Shown: in pieces, positions 1 through 10,470 of the stretch | How positions within the stretch are numbered: the stretch's first letter is position 1 | Layout of the letters: each line of letters begins with the position of its first letter | DNA from: Symsagittifera roscoffensis | Taxonomy: Eukaryota > Xenacoelomorpha > Acoela > Convolutidae | Direction of reading: 5' to 3' | DNA length: 64,000 nt | NCBI RefSeq assembly: GCF_963678635.1 | Contig: NC_087069.1 | Span: forward strand, 33,813,090-33,877,089 | Notes under the pieces: model-generated | What the model was told of the DNA's origin: nothing | The model's database searches: none | What the model saw: only the letters and a program-made list of their open reading frames with translations | Position numbers and translations under genes: made by a program

Positions 1-1184
1 GTACATTTTGTGCTAGTTGCACAGTAATCGGCTGTCTTTGTTTTATTCGAATTCTGCTTCTCATATATATATTTAACGGGGTTAAACAAAAGTTCCAGTT
101 TGACAATTTTTATAACCGAAAAACTTCGTAGCTCTTAATTTCCTACAATTTCATTATTATTTGTATAAATCCTGTATGAAAAGCATTTTTAATACAAGAA
201 AATTTTTGACAAGCATTCATTGTTTTAAATTGTAGGATGAGCAGTTTGTGGTGAGATCAACGCGGATAGTTTTTATTACACAATTATTCAATTTTTGTTT
301 TTTTTTCATACTCCATTTCCGATCAGAGTTAATTGATGTTCGCGACCCCGCATTCATTCATTTAAAAATTTGAAGAACGTTTGTTGGGGCACGTGGTTTT
401 ACTGAAGGTTACCCAATGAAACCGTTTAAAATGTCGGTTTCATGTCACTATAGCCATTTTGCAGTCAAGAATAATTTCTGAAAAAAATTCGATATCATTC
501 TAAGAGTTATAACTCAAAATATACAGACTCTTTTGCCAATGCAAGTTTTTTTCCATTTGTTTTCAAAACATCAAAACTAAATGGAATTAAATTTAAAACA
601 GCTCTAAGACAAATTTTCGAGAAAAAACAACGCCTGCTTCGATAACCAATTTTTTTGGTAGTTCTGAGCGTCATATGGCATATTCTAGTTTAAATATTAA
701 AAATATTTGCAGTCAAAAACCGTGTGATAAGCTTTTAGGATTATAGAGCTTAGGGCACAGTTTAAGAATGTGCAAAATGCAATTATAGATGGTGTTGTAG
801 TTGGCACGTGGTTTTTCGGCTACTCTTTTTATCTGATTAACTTTTAAAAATTCCAACAGCGTTTTCGGCATACAAACAGTAAGCCTTGGGGGTAGCGCGC
901 ACAGTAGAAAGACACCTAAAACCTCCTACAAAACATTCCTGTGGTTCAGAAATGGTTGGCAAAATAGGGTGTTTACAGGGTTTCGTGAGCACGGAAATTT
1001 TCCGAAAGACCGCCCCTAAAAAACGCACTTTTTTGGATTTTTTCTCTTTAATTTGAGGTTTTATTTAAGGTTGCAGTAGATATTGGGAGGCCAAGCTGAC
1101 ATGTCGTAGGATTTCAATTGCTCCAATATATTCGGCAAAAAATTATACCTAGCTGTCAAGTACCAATCATAGGGTTATTCACGC
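1..1184. other. AT-rich spacer upstream of the B-box/MATH gene
   Basis: No convincing gene, RNA or repeat was seen. Reading frames here are short and of low complexity. The 5' UTR and promoter of the gene starting at 1185 should lie in its last few hundred bases, but I see no clear TATA or initiator motif that I would defend. Confidence 0.4.
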
Positions 1185-2015
1185 ATGGCCTCAACCAAAA
1201 AAAGAGCATTGGCAAAAAAGAGATGCGTTGCAGCGGATAGATGCTCAACTCATACTAAATTCACAGAAAATTTGTGGTGCAATGACTGCGATGATCGAAT
1301 ATGTATCGTTTGCTTCGAAACTGAACATTTTCACCACGAAATCGATAACTACAACATTTTTAAACAAGAACAAGACGCCGAGGGATATTCGGATCATCTT
1401 CCCAATGATGACGACTACGTTGAAGCCATTGACGGCGACATCGAACAACACGAAAAGCGAATAGAGTCCCTGAAAAGAACTATTTCAATTCACGAGGTTT
1501 CTATTTTGAAGCTGCAGAATGAAAGAAAAAAGTACCGACCATTTGGAAACCTGGCGCTGCAAATAATGAAATCATCGTCATTGTCGACTAGCACAGCATT
1601 GGTAAAGTTAGATCCCTATTCTGCTCCGTTTTCGTTCGAAGAAACTTTTGAAGATATTCACAACCTGAGAAAAGGAACACAGAAGTCGAGTGATTACCGT
1701 TTTGGGGACTTTCAAATGAGATTGGAGCTTAAATACGAAGTTCGAGACTGCAACACATGCCTAGGAGCTTACCTCAACTTGAGTCCATTGGGCAAACACG
1801 CCAAAAACTGGAAGCAGAATTTGCACTTCAAAATTATTCTGATGAGTTATTCGGGTGGAAACACGGAAATGTTCGAAGCTGAAAAGGACTTCAATGACAA
1901 GGACAATATTCATGGAACAGGAGACTTGGTTAAGTGGGGGACTCTTCTGAATCCAGAGGCTGGATGGATATCTAATCGAAGCATTAGAATCAGAGTGGAA
2001 ATTATACTCGACTAA
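1185..2015 (+). CDS. B-box zinc finger, coiled-coil and MATH domain protein (TRIM37-like, no RING)
   Basis: Single-exon frame of 276 codons from ATG to TAA. Residues 20-51 form a B-box type 2 zinc site: C20-x2-H23-x8-C32-x2-C35-x4-C40-x2-C43-x4-H48-x2-H51. Residues about 79-116 are charged with heptad-like hydrophobics, fitting a coiled coil. From about residue 128 to the end the sequence fits a MATH (TRAF-C-like) beta-sandwich, with the typical late motif in which a glycine/tryptophan segment is followed by a basic, alternating beta strand. In known TRIM37-type proteins a RING E3 domain precedes the B-box; here the protein starts only 19 residues before the B-box, so no RING is present and ubiquitin-ligase activity is not implied. 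A role as a cytoplasmic adaptor or decoy is inference. The start is the first ATG; no in-frame RING sequence is visible upstream. AATAAA signals lie at 2689 and 2715. Domain calls are confident; biological function is unknown. Confidence 0.85.
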   Translation: MASTKKRALAKKRCVAADRCSTHTKFTENLWCNDCDDRICIVCFETEHFHHEIDNYNIFKQEQDAEGYSDHLPNDDDYVEAIDGDIEQHEKRIESLKRTISIHEVSILKLQNERKKYRPFGNLALQIMKSSSLSTSTALVKLDPYSAPFSFEETFEDIHNLRKGTQKSSDYRFGDFQMRLELKYEVRDCNTCLGAYLNLSPLGKHAKNWKQNLHFKIILMSYSGGNTEMFEAEKDFNDKDNIHGTGDLVKWGTLLNPEAGWISNRSIRIRVEIILD

Positions 2016-3146
2016 TATTTCATACCTGTCAATCTGGACTGGTTTTGCTTCCGTAGCTTGCACAGAAAAAAGGGGAATTTTTTCGAAAGTGCAAATAATT
2101 CTTGACTGATAGATTTCATATCTAACTATCAGCAGTTGGTTATGTCTTTTATGACAAACATCATAAAAGATCGCACTCGCCGTATTTCACGACTTACAAG
2201 TTTAAGTTTTCATACTTTCATAACTTCACCTGAAACTTGCTGGTACCGTATTTGACGCCATAAACGTCTAAATTTTGATGCTTTTGTTACTTACACTGAA
2301 ATTAATTTGAAATTTTTTGATGGCTCTTGGATGAAAATTTTTTTTCGAGATGAAATGTTTTTTGTTGTTTTTCACTTAGATATAGGCGTTGATCAAGAGC
2401 TTGTACGATGTTCAAGTAACCTAAAACGAGAGATAGCTAATTGGAGAACTGATTATGATTATAAGAAAATTAGGCCCGAATGGTATAATGCAGTAGACAA
2501 TCGAAAAATTTAGGAAAAGAAACAATAACTCAGCTTTTAAAATTTTTGCCAAAACAAAATTTCTTGAAACATGTGAAATACGGCATTTAGCTCTTCTATC
2601 AGAAATTGAACTCTTAATAATTGATCTTTGTTCTGTTTTCACATAAACTGACTTTCACGAAAAAATACTTGTTTCTTTTCTTAACTTCAATAAATCATTT
2701 TCCAGAATCGTATCAATAAACAATATCACTCAGTAAATTAAAACGACCTGGCTTCACTAGTTTTTCTACTAAGTTGATAATAAATTATTAGAAAGTAAGT
2801 TAACTGCAGAGCAAAAGTTAATCACCCCGTTTTGCGTTTTTTTTCGCGTTTTAACATCTTTGGTTAAATTCAGTTGCGTGCGCGTAATTCTGAAAACTTT
2901 TGACGGCGTTTATTAAATCAGCCGTCTAAAAACTCGCCAAAAATGCTAGAATAACCATATTTGTCAATTAATTCTACGCCGCAGATAACTTTTCTGATAA
3001 AAGCGGTTTTATAGCGCTTTTTGGAAAGTTTGGCCCAAAACATTGAGTTTTTTACACCCCCCTTTTGCGAAATATAGTACTAATTCTAAGAGGAGTGCGC
3101 GCTTAAATACTCAGTTTTTTGTACTCAACTTTCAAATATGGCTTGC
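2016..3146. other. 3' flank of the B-box/MATH gene, spacer
   Basis: Holds two AATAAA hexamers (2689-2694 and 2715-2720) that could serve as poly(A) signals of the upstream gene if its 3' UTR is about 0.7 kb. A perfect 12-bp inverted repeat, GCCGTATTTCAC at 2179-2190 and its complement at 2573-2584, brackets about 380 bp; this could mark an old inverted-repeat element or chance. A 68-codon frame at 2307-2513 has no recognisable features and I do not call it a gene. Confidence 0.35.
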
Positions 3147-3154
3147 AACGCAAT
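3147..3154. repeat. 8-bp target site duplication, left copy (AACGCAAT)
   Basis: AACGCAAT lies directly outside the left terminal repeat at 3155 and recurs directly outside the matching right end at 20336-20343. An 8-bp duplication is the signature of hAT superfamily insertion. Confidence 0.8.
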
Positions 3155-3298
3155 CAGGGGCGGATCTTGGATTTTCTCGACGGGGGGGGGGCGGATTTTC
3201 AAAAAATTGTCGAAAAACATGATCCGATGAGCCGCAGGCAAAATTTTGAAAAACAGCGCAAAAAAGGCAAAGGCGCCTTTAGAAAAATTTTAGGGTCG
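3155..3298 (+). mobile_element. hAT-type non-autonomous element, left part
   Basis: Begins CAGGGGCGGATCTTGG and runs into a G-rich stretch. The complement of the right end (20335 reading down) begins CAGGGGCAGATTTAGG and also runs into a G-rich stretch, so these are imperfect terminal inverted repeats. With 144 bp here and about 125 bp on the right, the element was a MITE of roughly 270 bp before the LTR element split it. No transposase coding capacity is seen. Confidence 0.8.
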
Positions 3299-3707
3299 TG
3301 AGTTATGTCCGATGGTCTAACTCATAGAGTAATTTCGGATAGGGTACACCGTCTGCTCGTCACGCTATCTTATTTTCGGCCGGATAGATTCGTGCAACTT
3401 CTTAGTCTAATACCGATCCTAATCTTACTCTTATATCTACTAGTCTCAGGGTGTTTAACTAGTCTCTGCTAGGCTCAATAGATCTGGAGTATACTGGCTT
3501 ATTGCGATTGCTGAAGTTCTCTGGGAGAGGTAACTAATTTCTAAGTTAAATTCAAATCTCTCTGGTGCTGAAATTACAATTAATTTCAGCACTTACAAAT
3601 AAGTGGGTTGTTAGTTAGATGGAATATGATTGGTTAATATTAAATATTTTACAGTGATAAAATATCTAATTTATCCAATAATAAAATGTAGTTTAGATCA
3701 GGTTCCA
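3299..3707 (-). repeat. 3' LTR of the large retroelement
   Basis: 409 bp; on the minus strand it begins TGGAACC and ends ACTCA (TG...CA). It matches the three LTRs at 19800, 31252 and 42559. The DNA just before it on the minus strand reads GGATGGG, a short purine run that may be the polypurine tract. At three diagnostic sites (within 3309-3350) it agrees with the LTR at 42559 and not with those at 19800 or 31252. It differs from the 42559 copy at only about seven places, so the insertion is fairly young. Confidence 0.9.
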
Positions 3708-3719
3708 CCCATCCGGGGT

Positions 3720-4064
3720 TTACAGAGTTTTTAGATTTATCTTTTCTTTCTGTAATTGAAGGATGGATGATGAACGTTGGTATTTGGCGAACATCATTTT
3801 CTTATCCGGTTCCTCTTGAAGAAGAACGTTCCAGGACGTTGGAATCAGGGATAGGAAGTTATTATTTTGTCATTCGACAACGACTGTGATCCTCAATGAA
3901 ATCAATCCGATTTCAAAAAGGTCTGCTATGTCAGATTTTTCTGTATTAGTAGAGAACTGTTTTGTGTGCAGCCTCGTCTGGGAATGGCGTGAAAACCGTG
4001 TTTGGAAGGGATGCCATGTAACTCGGATCTGTACGTATACTTGAACATCGAGGTGGTCATTGGT
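3720..4064 (-). pseudogene. Possible short reading frame at the 3' end of the element
   Basis: On the minus strand this frame is open for 114 codons apart from one TGA (3870-3872), and its TAA at 3720-3722 lies only 12 bp before the 3' LTR. The translation has ordinary amino-acid composition rather than the low-complexity look of the spacers. There is no convincing initiator; it opens after a TAG at 4065. It may be the last exon or tail of an accessory protein, or chance. I recognise no family. Confidence 0.3.
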
Positions 4065-5308
4065 CTAGTTCAATGAAGTCCTTTTCTGCGAAATCAAGTC
4101 GTACCCTAAATCCTTTGAGTCGCGATTGTGGACGGCATGTCGGTTGTGTTTAGCCATTTTTTTGTTCGAGTGTGATGGGATCGTCTAGTCTTTGGATGTA
4201 CGTCTTTGTTGTTGTGTATTGATCTATATACTGCAAAGTATGATTTACATTTTATAAAAATATGTTAATTCAATTTTTTAATCATGATTTTAGTTAGTCG
4301 TTTTCACAAAAGTGTTTTATTTTAGTTCAGTTATTTTGGAGAGTTACTCACCCTTGAGTACCTCTTATTAAAAATTGAAGTGTGGTCACAAAGCGTGGGT
4401 GTAGCGCGGTGGGTTAGGCCGGCTATAAGCATGCTCAGGACGTCCTTCTCTGGTGGGTTAGGCCAGGAATGGGAGTATGTTTTCATGCTGTTTCTTTGAA
4501 CGGTCCTGTTATGTGATAACATTTCATGTTGTTTTTTTCTGGTCTTTCTTATGTTACTTTGGTTGTGTCCTTTTTTCAAAAATCAAATTGTTTTTGGTTT
4601 GGGTTTGTCTTACGACTTTTTTGTGTTTTATTATTTCTTTCTTAGACTTTATAATAGTCTTCAAAAGAGTAAATTATCCAGTTGTAAGCTGGCTTAATCC
4701 GGTTTGGGTACCGTTGGTTTTCTTTTCTTAGTCATGCTGTTTTTTATGATTAGTGGTGTTTAGTAAGCTGCGTTGGTTAGTTTGGTTTAGTATATAATTC
4801 CTTTCCAACCGGGTTAAGGGAAAGTTTGAAACTTGTTTTTGCTAGTTTGAGTTGTTGTAAGTGAAAACTCGAAACACAAAATCATTATTTAAACAATTCA
4901 TCGTCGGCGAGCTGTGCGAGTTTGGATAGAATTCTTGTGCGAATGAATGAAATTTTGAAAAATTTAGTACTGCTTTCTCATTTTATGATTTTTTTGCATC
5001 GAAGTTGAATTTTATTGCTTTTGGGGAATTTTAAAATTTTAAATTTTCATCGTATTTAATTTTACTGCTTCTTGGGGAAATAATTTTTAAATGAAATTAC
5101 TACATTGGGTATGAATTTTACTACATTATTTAGTGCAAAAGATTTAGGAGTTTTATTTATGAATTAAAAGTTTGTACTTTTATTTATGTTTTTTTCTGTT
5201 TCGTAGATGATTGTGGTGTGAAGACTAAAAGAAAAAATTAAACATTGATAGAAAATGGTTAGTATAATTTGAATTTATTGGTTAAAATTATTTTAATTCA
5301 TATTTACC
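4065..5308 (-). other. Non-coding interval of the retroelement between its last ORFs
   Basis: About 1.2 kb of T-rich (plus strand) sequence. An 82-codon frame at 4331-4579 (minus) is present but without a family or supporting context; a direct repeat GGTGGGTTAGGCC occurs near 4406 and 4451. I see no gene that I can defend. Confidence 0.3.
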
Positions 5309-7120
5309 TTAATCGTCTGGGAAAAAGCCATGTGGGAAGATGTCGTGAATCAATTCTGATGTTGTTAAAAACTTGGCTAGTATGCGTATAACATTTTTAG
5401 TTTGTAGCAGTGGCCAAAGCTTTTGAAGTGCGTTGATGGTGTTTAGTTCTTCTGTGCCTACTGCGAATTCATGAGGTGTGTTTTGAATTAGGTTGTAAAT
5501 TTTATGATTTTATTTAGTATTATGAATAAACTCTAGTATGGGTATTTCGATGGGTTGTATGAATTCGTGCGGGGTAATGAAGGGTCTTGATTCTTCATCA
5601 TTGAAGGTCTCCGTGATGGGGCAAAATATATACATTTGGGTAACTGGATCGTAGTTGCGGAGGATGCCGTGGAGGTTAGTATTTTTAATGCAAAATGTAA
5701 AATTAAGAAAGAATGGTGACATGTACTTTGAAATAATAAACTGAAAACGATAGTGGGGTTGTCGTGATGGTGTATGTAAATCAAAATGGTTTTGTACAAA
5801 ACGATAATATGTATAAGTGTGCGTTTGTTTAGTGCGTAAAATTATATCGTGGGAACAGTGCAAATCGCGTTCCTGTGGTGAAAGAAAGTAAAAGGTTAGT
5901 GAATATAACTGAAATTTATCATAGAAGCTTTCATATGCTTGTATGTCAACTAGTGCTTCTGAAATTATATGATTGTGCTTTTTATGAAAAATATCAAGTG
6001 TGAATAAGTATGATGTTCTAATTTAAAAAATTTCGGTTAGTTGCGGGTTTGCAAAGCGGTCTTCGTCTAAAAATTGATCATGGTTAGGACGGATGATATC
6101 ATGATTGTAATATTCTAATGAGAAATCGTTAGCTCGGGGTGCGGTGAATGTTTTTGATAATTTTTTATATCCAACATAAGCAAGTTGTCGAGGTGTTAAT
6201 GATGTGGTGAGTCTATATAGTACTTTTTTGTTCTTCTCTATATTTTCATTAGTATTTGCTAGTGGTAGATAAAAGGGGTTAGTATAATTGTAGTAAGCTG
6301 TCCAATGAAGTATTGGCATTAAAACGTGTTCATCAACAAGTTTTCGTGTTTCATTAGGAATGGTAGAAGTATTTAAGAAATATTGTGGGAATGAGGGTAG
6401 GGTTATTTCAAGAAAGTTTTTAGTGTTTTTGTGTTCTGGGTGGTTGATATTTTCTTTGGCTGTTCCGGGTTTTGTTGTAAATGGGTGATTTGGGAATTTT
6501 CGTTTAAACGTCCGGTAAGCTTGGTTAGTGCTGGTAGTTGTTTCGGTGGATGTGGATGATTGGGCGAAAGATGGAGTGTAAGCTGAAGAGGGTGTAGGAG
6601 TTGGTGGATTTGATGATGTTACTGTTGATGATAGTTGATGTCGCGTAAGAGTGTGGGGGTGTGTTAATTGTTGTTGTAATGTAATAAAATTGTCAAGTTC
6701 TTCGGAGATTTGGATGTTATCTGGGGAGTTATTATGTGATCTGTCGGAATGAAATGGAGAATAGGTTGGGGTTACTTGGGAAGCGTAAGAAGGAGTAGAA
6801 AGGGATGGGAGTGGATGATTGGATTGGATGGGTTGAAAAGGGGGTTGCGAAAAAACTGAGGAGTTGGTCTGGGTATGGGTAGAAGGAGATGATTCGGAGT
6901 CTGCGAATTCATCGGGAGTTTCTACATCGGAGTTGTTAAATTGTGAGATAGTATGAAAAACTGAAATATCTGAGTTAGTATCAGCATTCATGCTTGATGG
7001 TATATTAATAACTGGAGAATCGGGTGGCGGGAAAGCAAAAAGTGGGATAATTGGGATTTGAGTTTGGAGGTTGGCTGGGTGGGAATTTGAGCGATGGAGG
7101 GATCCAACTTGTCGGCTCAT
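5309..7120 (-). pseudogene. Long accessory ORF of unknown function downstream of env (two in-frame stops)
   Basis: Starts at a true ATG (7118-7120) that overlaps the stop of the envelope-like frame as ATGA, and stays in one frame for about 603 codons to the TAA at 5309-5311, interrupted only by TAA at 6023-6025 and TAA at 5510-5512. The first ~210 residues are rich in Ser, Thr, Pro and Asn and probably disordered; the remainder (from about residue 225) has a balanced, globular-looking composition with many aromatic residues. No signal peptide or membrane segment is obvious. The ATGA overlap suggests termination-reinitiation or a shared spliced mRNA with the envelope. The retained frame across both stops shows that a longer protein was recently maintained. 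I do not recognise the family. Confidence 0.6.
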
Positions 7121-8301
7121 CGTGGGCTAAAAAAATGATTATTTTGAGATTGAAAAGTGGTGGTATGAGGTTGTTCGATAATTTGTTCATATGTATTATC
7201 ATTTTGTGAATGATTTGTCATTATGTGTTGAATGGGGCTTTGTGTTGCATTTGGTCTAAAATTTGGATTATTTGTGATTGCTAGGTTTCGAAAAATTCGG
7301 GGAACTAATGATAAAGGATGGTTTTGGGGTAAAGTTGGTATCTGTGGTGCTGTAGGTGTTGTATCGACATTATTATGTTCTTCGTGATATGTGTTTGGTC
7401 TTGTGGATATTTTTGTATTGTTTTCTTTTATTTGTGCATCTAGAAATATTTTATTAATTGATGATGAAAAAATTCCAAAAAATCCTGCAGATAATATACG
7501 TGCTACACTTGCTTGGCGGCTTACTTGTGTGTGTATAGCGCATGTGTTATAGATTTCTTTTAGCAGTGAGAAAAGAAATCCAAAAAAATTAAACATTGCG
7601 TATAAGATAGTCAATCTTTCTAAGATGTAATATGGCCATCCTAGAAAGGCGAGAATTTCGTTTTTTAAGGTTACAAAACTGAAAATATTTATGGGTGAAA
7701 TATCTTGTGGTCGGTATTTTTCACTGTTTTAATATATGTAATCTTTAATATCCTTAAAATATCCGCTGTAGTCTTGTGCGTAAATGTCTGAAAATTCTGC
7801 GGTTTCTGCAAGTTTTCTTAAATTCTGGTCTATTGATTGTCGTTGAAAAGAGTCCATCTGTATTAGTAGTTCTTGAAACTGTTGTGTTCTAATGTGATGT
7901 TGTATATCGGATTTAGAATATTTACCTATCGATTGTAAGTCAATATTCGGGTTACGAGCGATAGCTCGGATACTTTCTGGTGAAAACTTTTTTAATGGCG
8001 GCATTAATGTTGGGTATGGTGTTAATAGATAGTATTTATCTTCGTCGGGATTTATTGGTACGACGTTGTGGCTATTTTCTGATCCACATGGTACTGCTGT
8101 GTCCCAAAAATATGTTCTTCTTGAGAGTGTATCAACAAAGTATACTTTATTTTTGTAGAATATAGGGATTCTTTTGTAACATCTTTTATCTTCAAAAATG
8201 TATAAGGGTGATATTTTTTTTGGTAAAAGTGTAATACCATAAAATATTTCCCTCAGAACCAATAAAATTTGATCTATTTCCGGATAACAAATATCCTGCA
8301 T
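7117..8301 (-). pseudogene. Envelope-like glycoprotein, C-terminal part (ectodomain end and membrane anchor)
   Basis: One frame, interrupted by TAA at 7729-7731, covers the end of the ectodomain, a hydrophobic anchor region (coded around 7530-7640) and a Pro/Thr/Asn-rich tail of about 120 residues that ends in TGA at 7117-7119. The ectodomain portion has conserved-looking Cys, Tyr and Pro spacing typical of envelope relatives in invertebrate LTR elements. Upstream, the coding frame shifts near 8200, so this piece is not continuous with the preceding one. The long cytoplasmic tail is odd for an errantivirus envelope. Broken; described only as it stands. Confidence 0.55.
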
Positions 8302-8382
8302 ATGGTATTTTGAGAACTGCTAGTGCTAGTGACTGTAGAATTTGTGTTCTTTCAAGTTCACAAATTGATGTAGTGTTTCTAA

Positions 8383-9475
8383 TTATGAGAGTGACATTTC
8401 TTGAAAAATTCTACTAATTGTGTAGTCTAATTTCATATCTAAGTGAATATCATAGTGAATTGCGCCAAAATATGTGCGGTTCATGAGTGATAGTTCTTGT
8501 AATCGTGTACTATTGGCGTCTTGTGGTTTTAATTTTCCACCTATTCTTCCTATTTTTTTCTGAAATTTTACTGAAAGATAAGGATTTCCGTCTGTAGGTG
8601 AATGAGATGTGGCCATGGGGTTTACAGTTAGATGTCCTGTATTCATGTCGAAACCATCTTCGTATTCAACGAGGATTTCTGAGTACTGTGTTTTGTAAAT
8701 TGGTGTTTTATATTTACATGCTAGTTCTGTTTCCGGGTATATTTGAATTCGTGTTAGTTTATTTTCTATATTGTGGAGGTTTCTAAATTTAGCGTTATTG
8801 CTTCTGATTTGTTCAGGATTGACTTCTTCAAATGGGATTGATTCAATCAAATATTTTTGGTGAAATTTAATCATTCGGGCGTGTATCTTTGCTACTTGAA
8901 AAACTGTGCATGTTTCTTCAGGAAACCATACAGTGGTTGCTTGTGTGCGTGTTGTAGGATCGCAATATCCTTGGTCATTTTTGCAAGGGAGTCGAATGCC
9001 TTGGTGAAGAATTTTGTCGTCTTTTAAATCTCGTGTTATTTGTACTTTTTCAAGTTGTATTTTCCAATCAAAAAACTTTATTTCTTGATATTCTTTATTT
9101 TTTGTATCTGCTTTGCAATTTGAAGGGTCATTGATACCTATATGAGGTAAACAGTGTTTATCATTTAGATCGTATGTCAATCTTCCGTGTGTTCCATGAA
9201 AGGGGAAATTTCTATCTAGTCTAATGTGACCTTGGTGTTTTTCAAGTTCTGCTTGATGTGCTAAGTCTGGAAAAATTTGAAAATTTACAAGTTTTCTATT
9301 CATTCCGTCGTTTTGTGTTAAGTTTAGTCGTTTAAGTTCATTCTTACAGTCTTGAGGGCTAAGATGGAGTAATCTTTCTATATTACTTTGATAGAAAGAT
9401 TCGTGGTCTAGTCGGTTTTTATTTCCGTTTGAGACTTGCGAGCAATCTACTTTCTTTTCGGAAAATGTTGCTGTA
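8383..9475 (-). pseudogene. Envelope-like glycoprotein, central ectodomain
   Basis: Open for about 360 codons. It contains widely spaced cysteines and a segment with two cysteines followed by a Thr-rich stretch and a Val-Trp-x-Pro motif, a pattern I associate with envelope-like proteins of invertebrate LTR elements. Potential N-glycosylation sites are scattered. The frame overlaps the end of the preceding N-terminal piece near 9450-9475 and is lost near 8390, where the plausible coding continues in another frame. Identification rests on pattern and position after pol, not on a database search. Confidence 0.55.
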
Positions 9476-9740
9476 AATTATATCCTGTTAATGTTGTTGA
9501 TCGGGCTTTTGAGTATAGTGTGGCGACTATATTTGTTGTTTCTATGGCTTGTGGTTCGGATTCGCATTGTGTGACTTGATTTATAGCGTACTTGTGTAGT
9601 GTTTTTTGTTCGTTTTCTTCACAATCATAGTGTGTTACTAACAAATCCTGAGGTCCTGTACGAGGGGATGGATTTGTGTGTTGTTCGGAAAAAATTAGAA
9701 AAAGAATGTGTTGAAACGTGAATATCTTTAAAATATACAT
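9447..9740 (-). pseudogene. Envelope-like glycoprotein, N-terminal part with signal peptide
   Basis: 97 codons from ATG. Residues about 4-18 are hydrophobic and fit a signal peptide. The following region has spaced cysteines and a Tyr-Asp-Cys motif that recurs near the N terminus of envelope-like proteins in invertebrate retroelements. The frame ends where the central ectodomain frame begins, so a frameshift separates them. Position 3' of pol and upstream of a membrane-anchor frame supports the envelope call. Confidence 0.55.
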
Positions 9741-9879
9741 GTGTTTGATAATCCGGAGTATGGGTTATAAAATGTGATATATCCAATTGTGTTTTTGGTA
9801 TATCTATCGTATTTATATATTACTTCAGTTGTTATAAACGTAGGAGGTAGTGATTGAGCTGTTATGTTTTGTGGATTTA

Positions 9880-10470
9880 GGGGAAAAGGGTGTTGAACAA
9901 AATTATTAAGTCTGATTGTGATTTCAATTTTAGTTGGAGACTGTTTTGTTGAAGTATTTGAATATTATGTTCTGGGATATCGTCGTGGATATCTTGTCTA
10001 TATTGTAATCTTTTAAGTGCCCAACTATGGAGTCGGTTACTTTCTTGATGTTGTCCAAATAGTGGGGGAGGTGCTACGAAAGTGTTCCAATCTAATCGTA
10101 AAGGGATATTTGACGTTGATTGTTCTCGATATCTAGTATCGAGATTGTTTGGGAAATTTAAAGGGAAAAGTGTCGGTGAGATTTGACTTAATGATGGTGT
10201 TGACGGGAGTGATAGTGTTTCTGGTAATGACGATAGTGTTGTATCCGTAGAAATTTCTATTGGGTTGTTTACTAAGTTTGGTTCACCTTGTGTATATGAG
10301 AGTGTTGTCCAATATGGTAGTCGTGCGGTAGGATTGGGGGGGTTAAAGGGATTTTCACGTATTTGCTCAGATGTTGGTGTTGAACCTAAGTAATCTGAGG
10401 GTATACTTGAGGTGCTACGTTGTGAAAGGAGTGGGGAGTTTCTGGTAATGTACTATTTGGGTTGTTATTA
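9880..10470 (-). pseudogene. Diverged tandem copy of the Pro/Ser/Thr-rich ORF
   Basis: The sequence parallels 10480-11050 almost throughout, with indels and roughly a fifth of positions changed by eye; both contain the same order of SLPETL-like, PLNFPNNL-like and PPPLFGQH-like motifs. It lies immediately downstream on the minus strand. A frameshift near 10430 separates it from the first copy, so the 265-codon frame of the first copy ends by running into this one out of frame. Confidence 0.6.

Noticed and set aside
5510-7731. Reassigned stop codons (TAA read as sense), because several frames continue past TAA
   Set aside because: TGA and TAG interrupt other frames, frameshifts are common, the copies differ in which codon is a stop, and intact frames end in TAA. 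Ordinary decay explains it.
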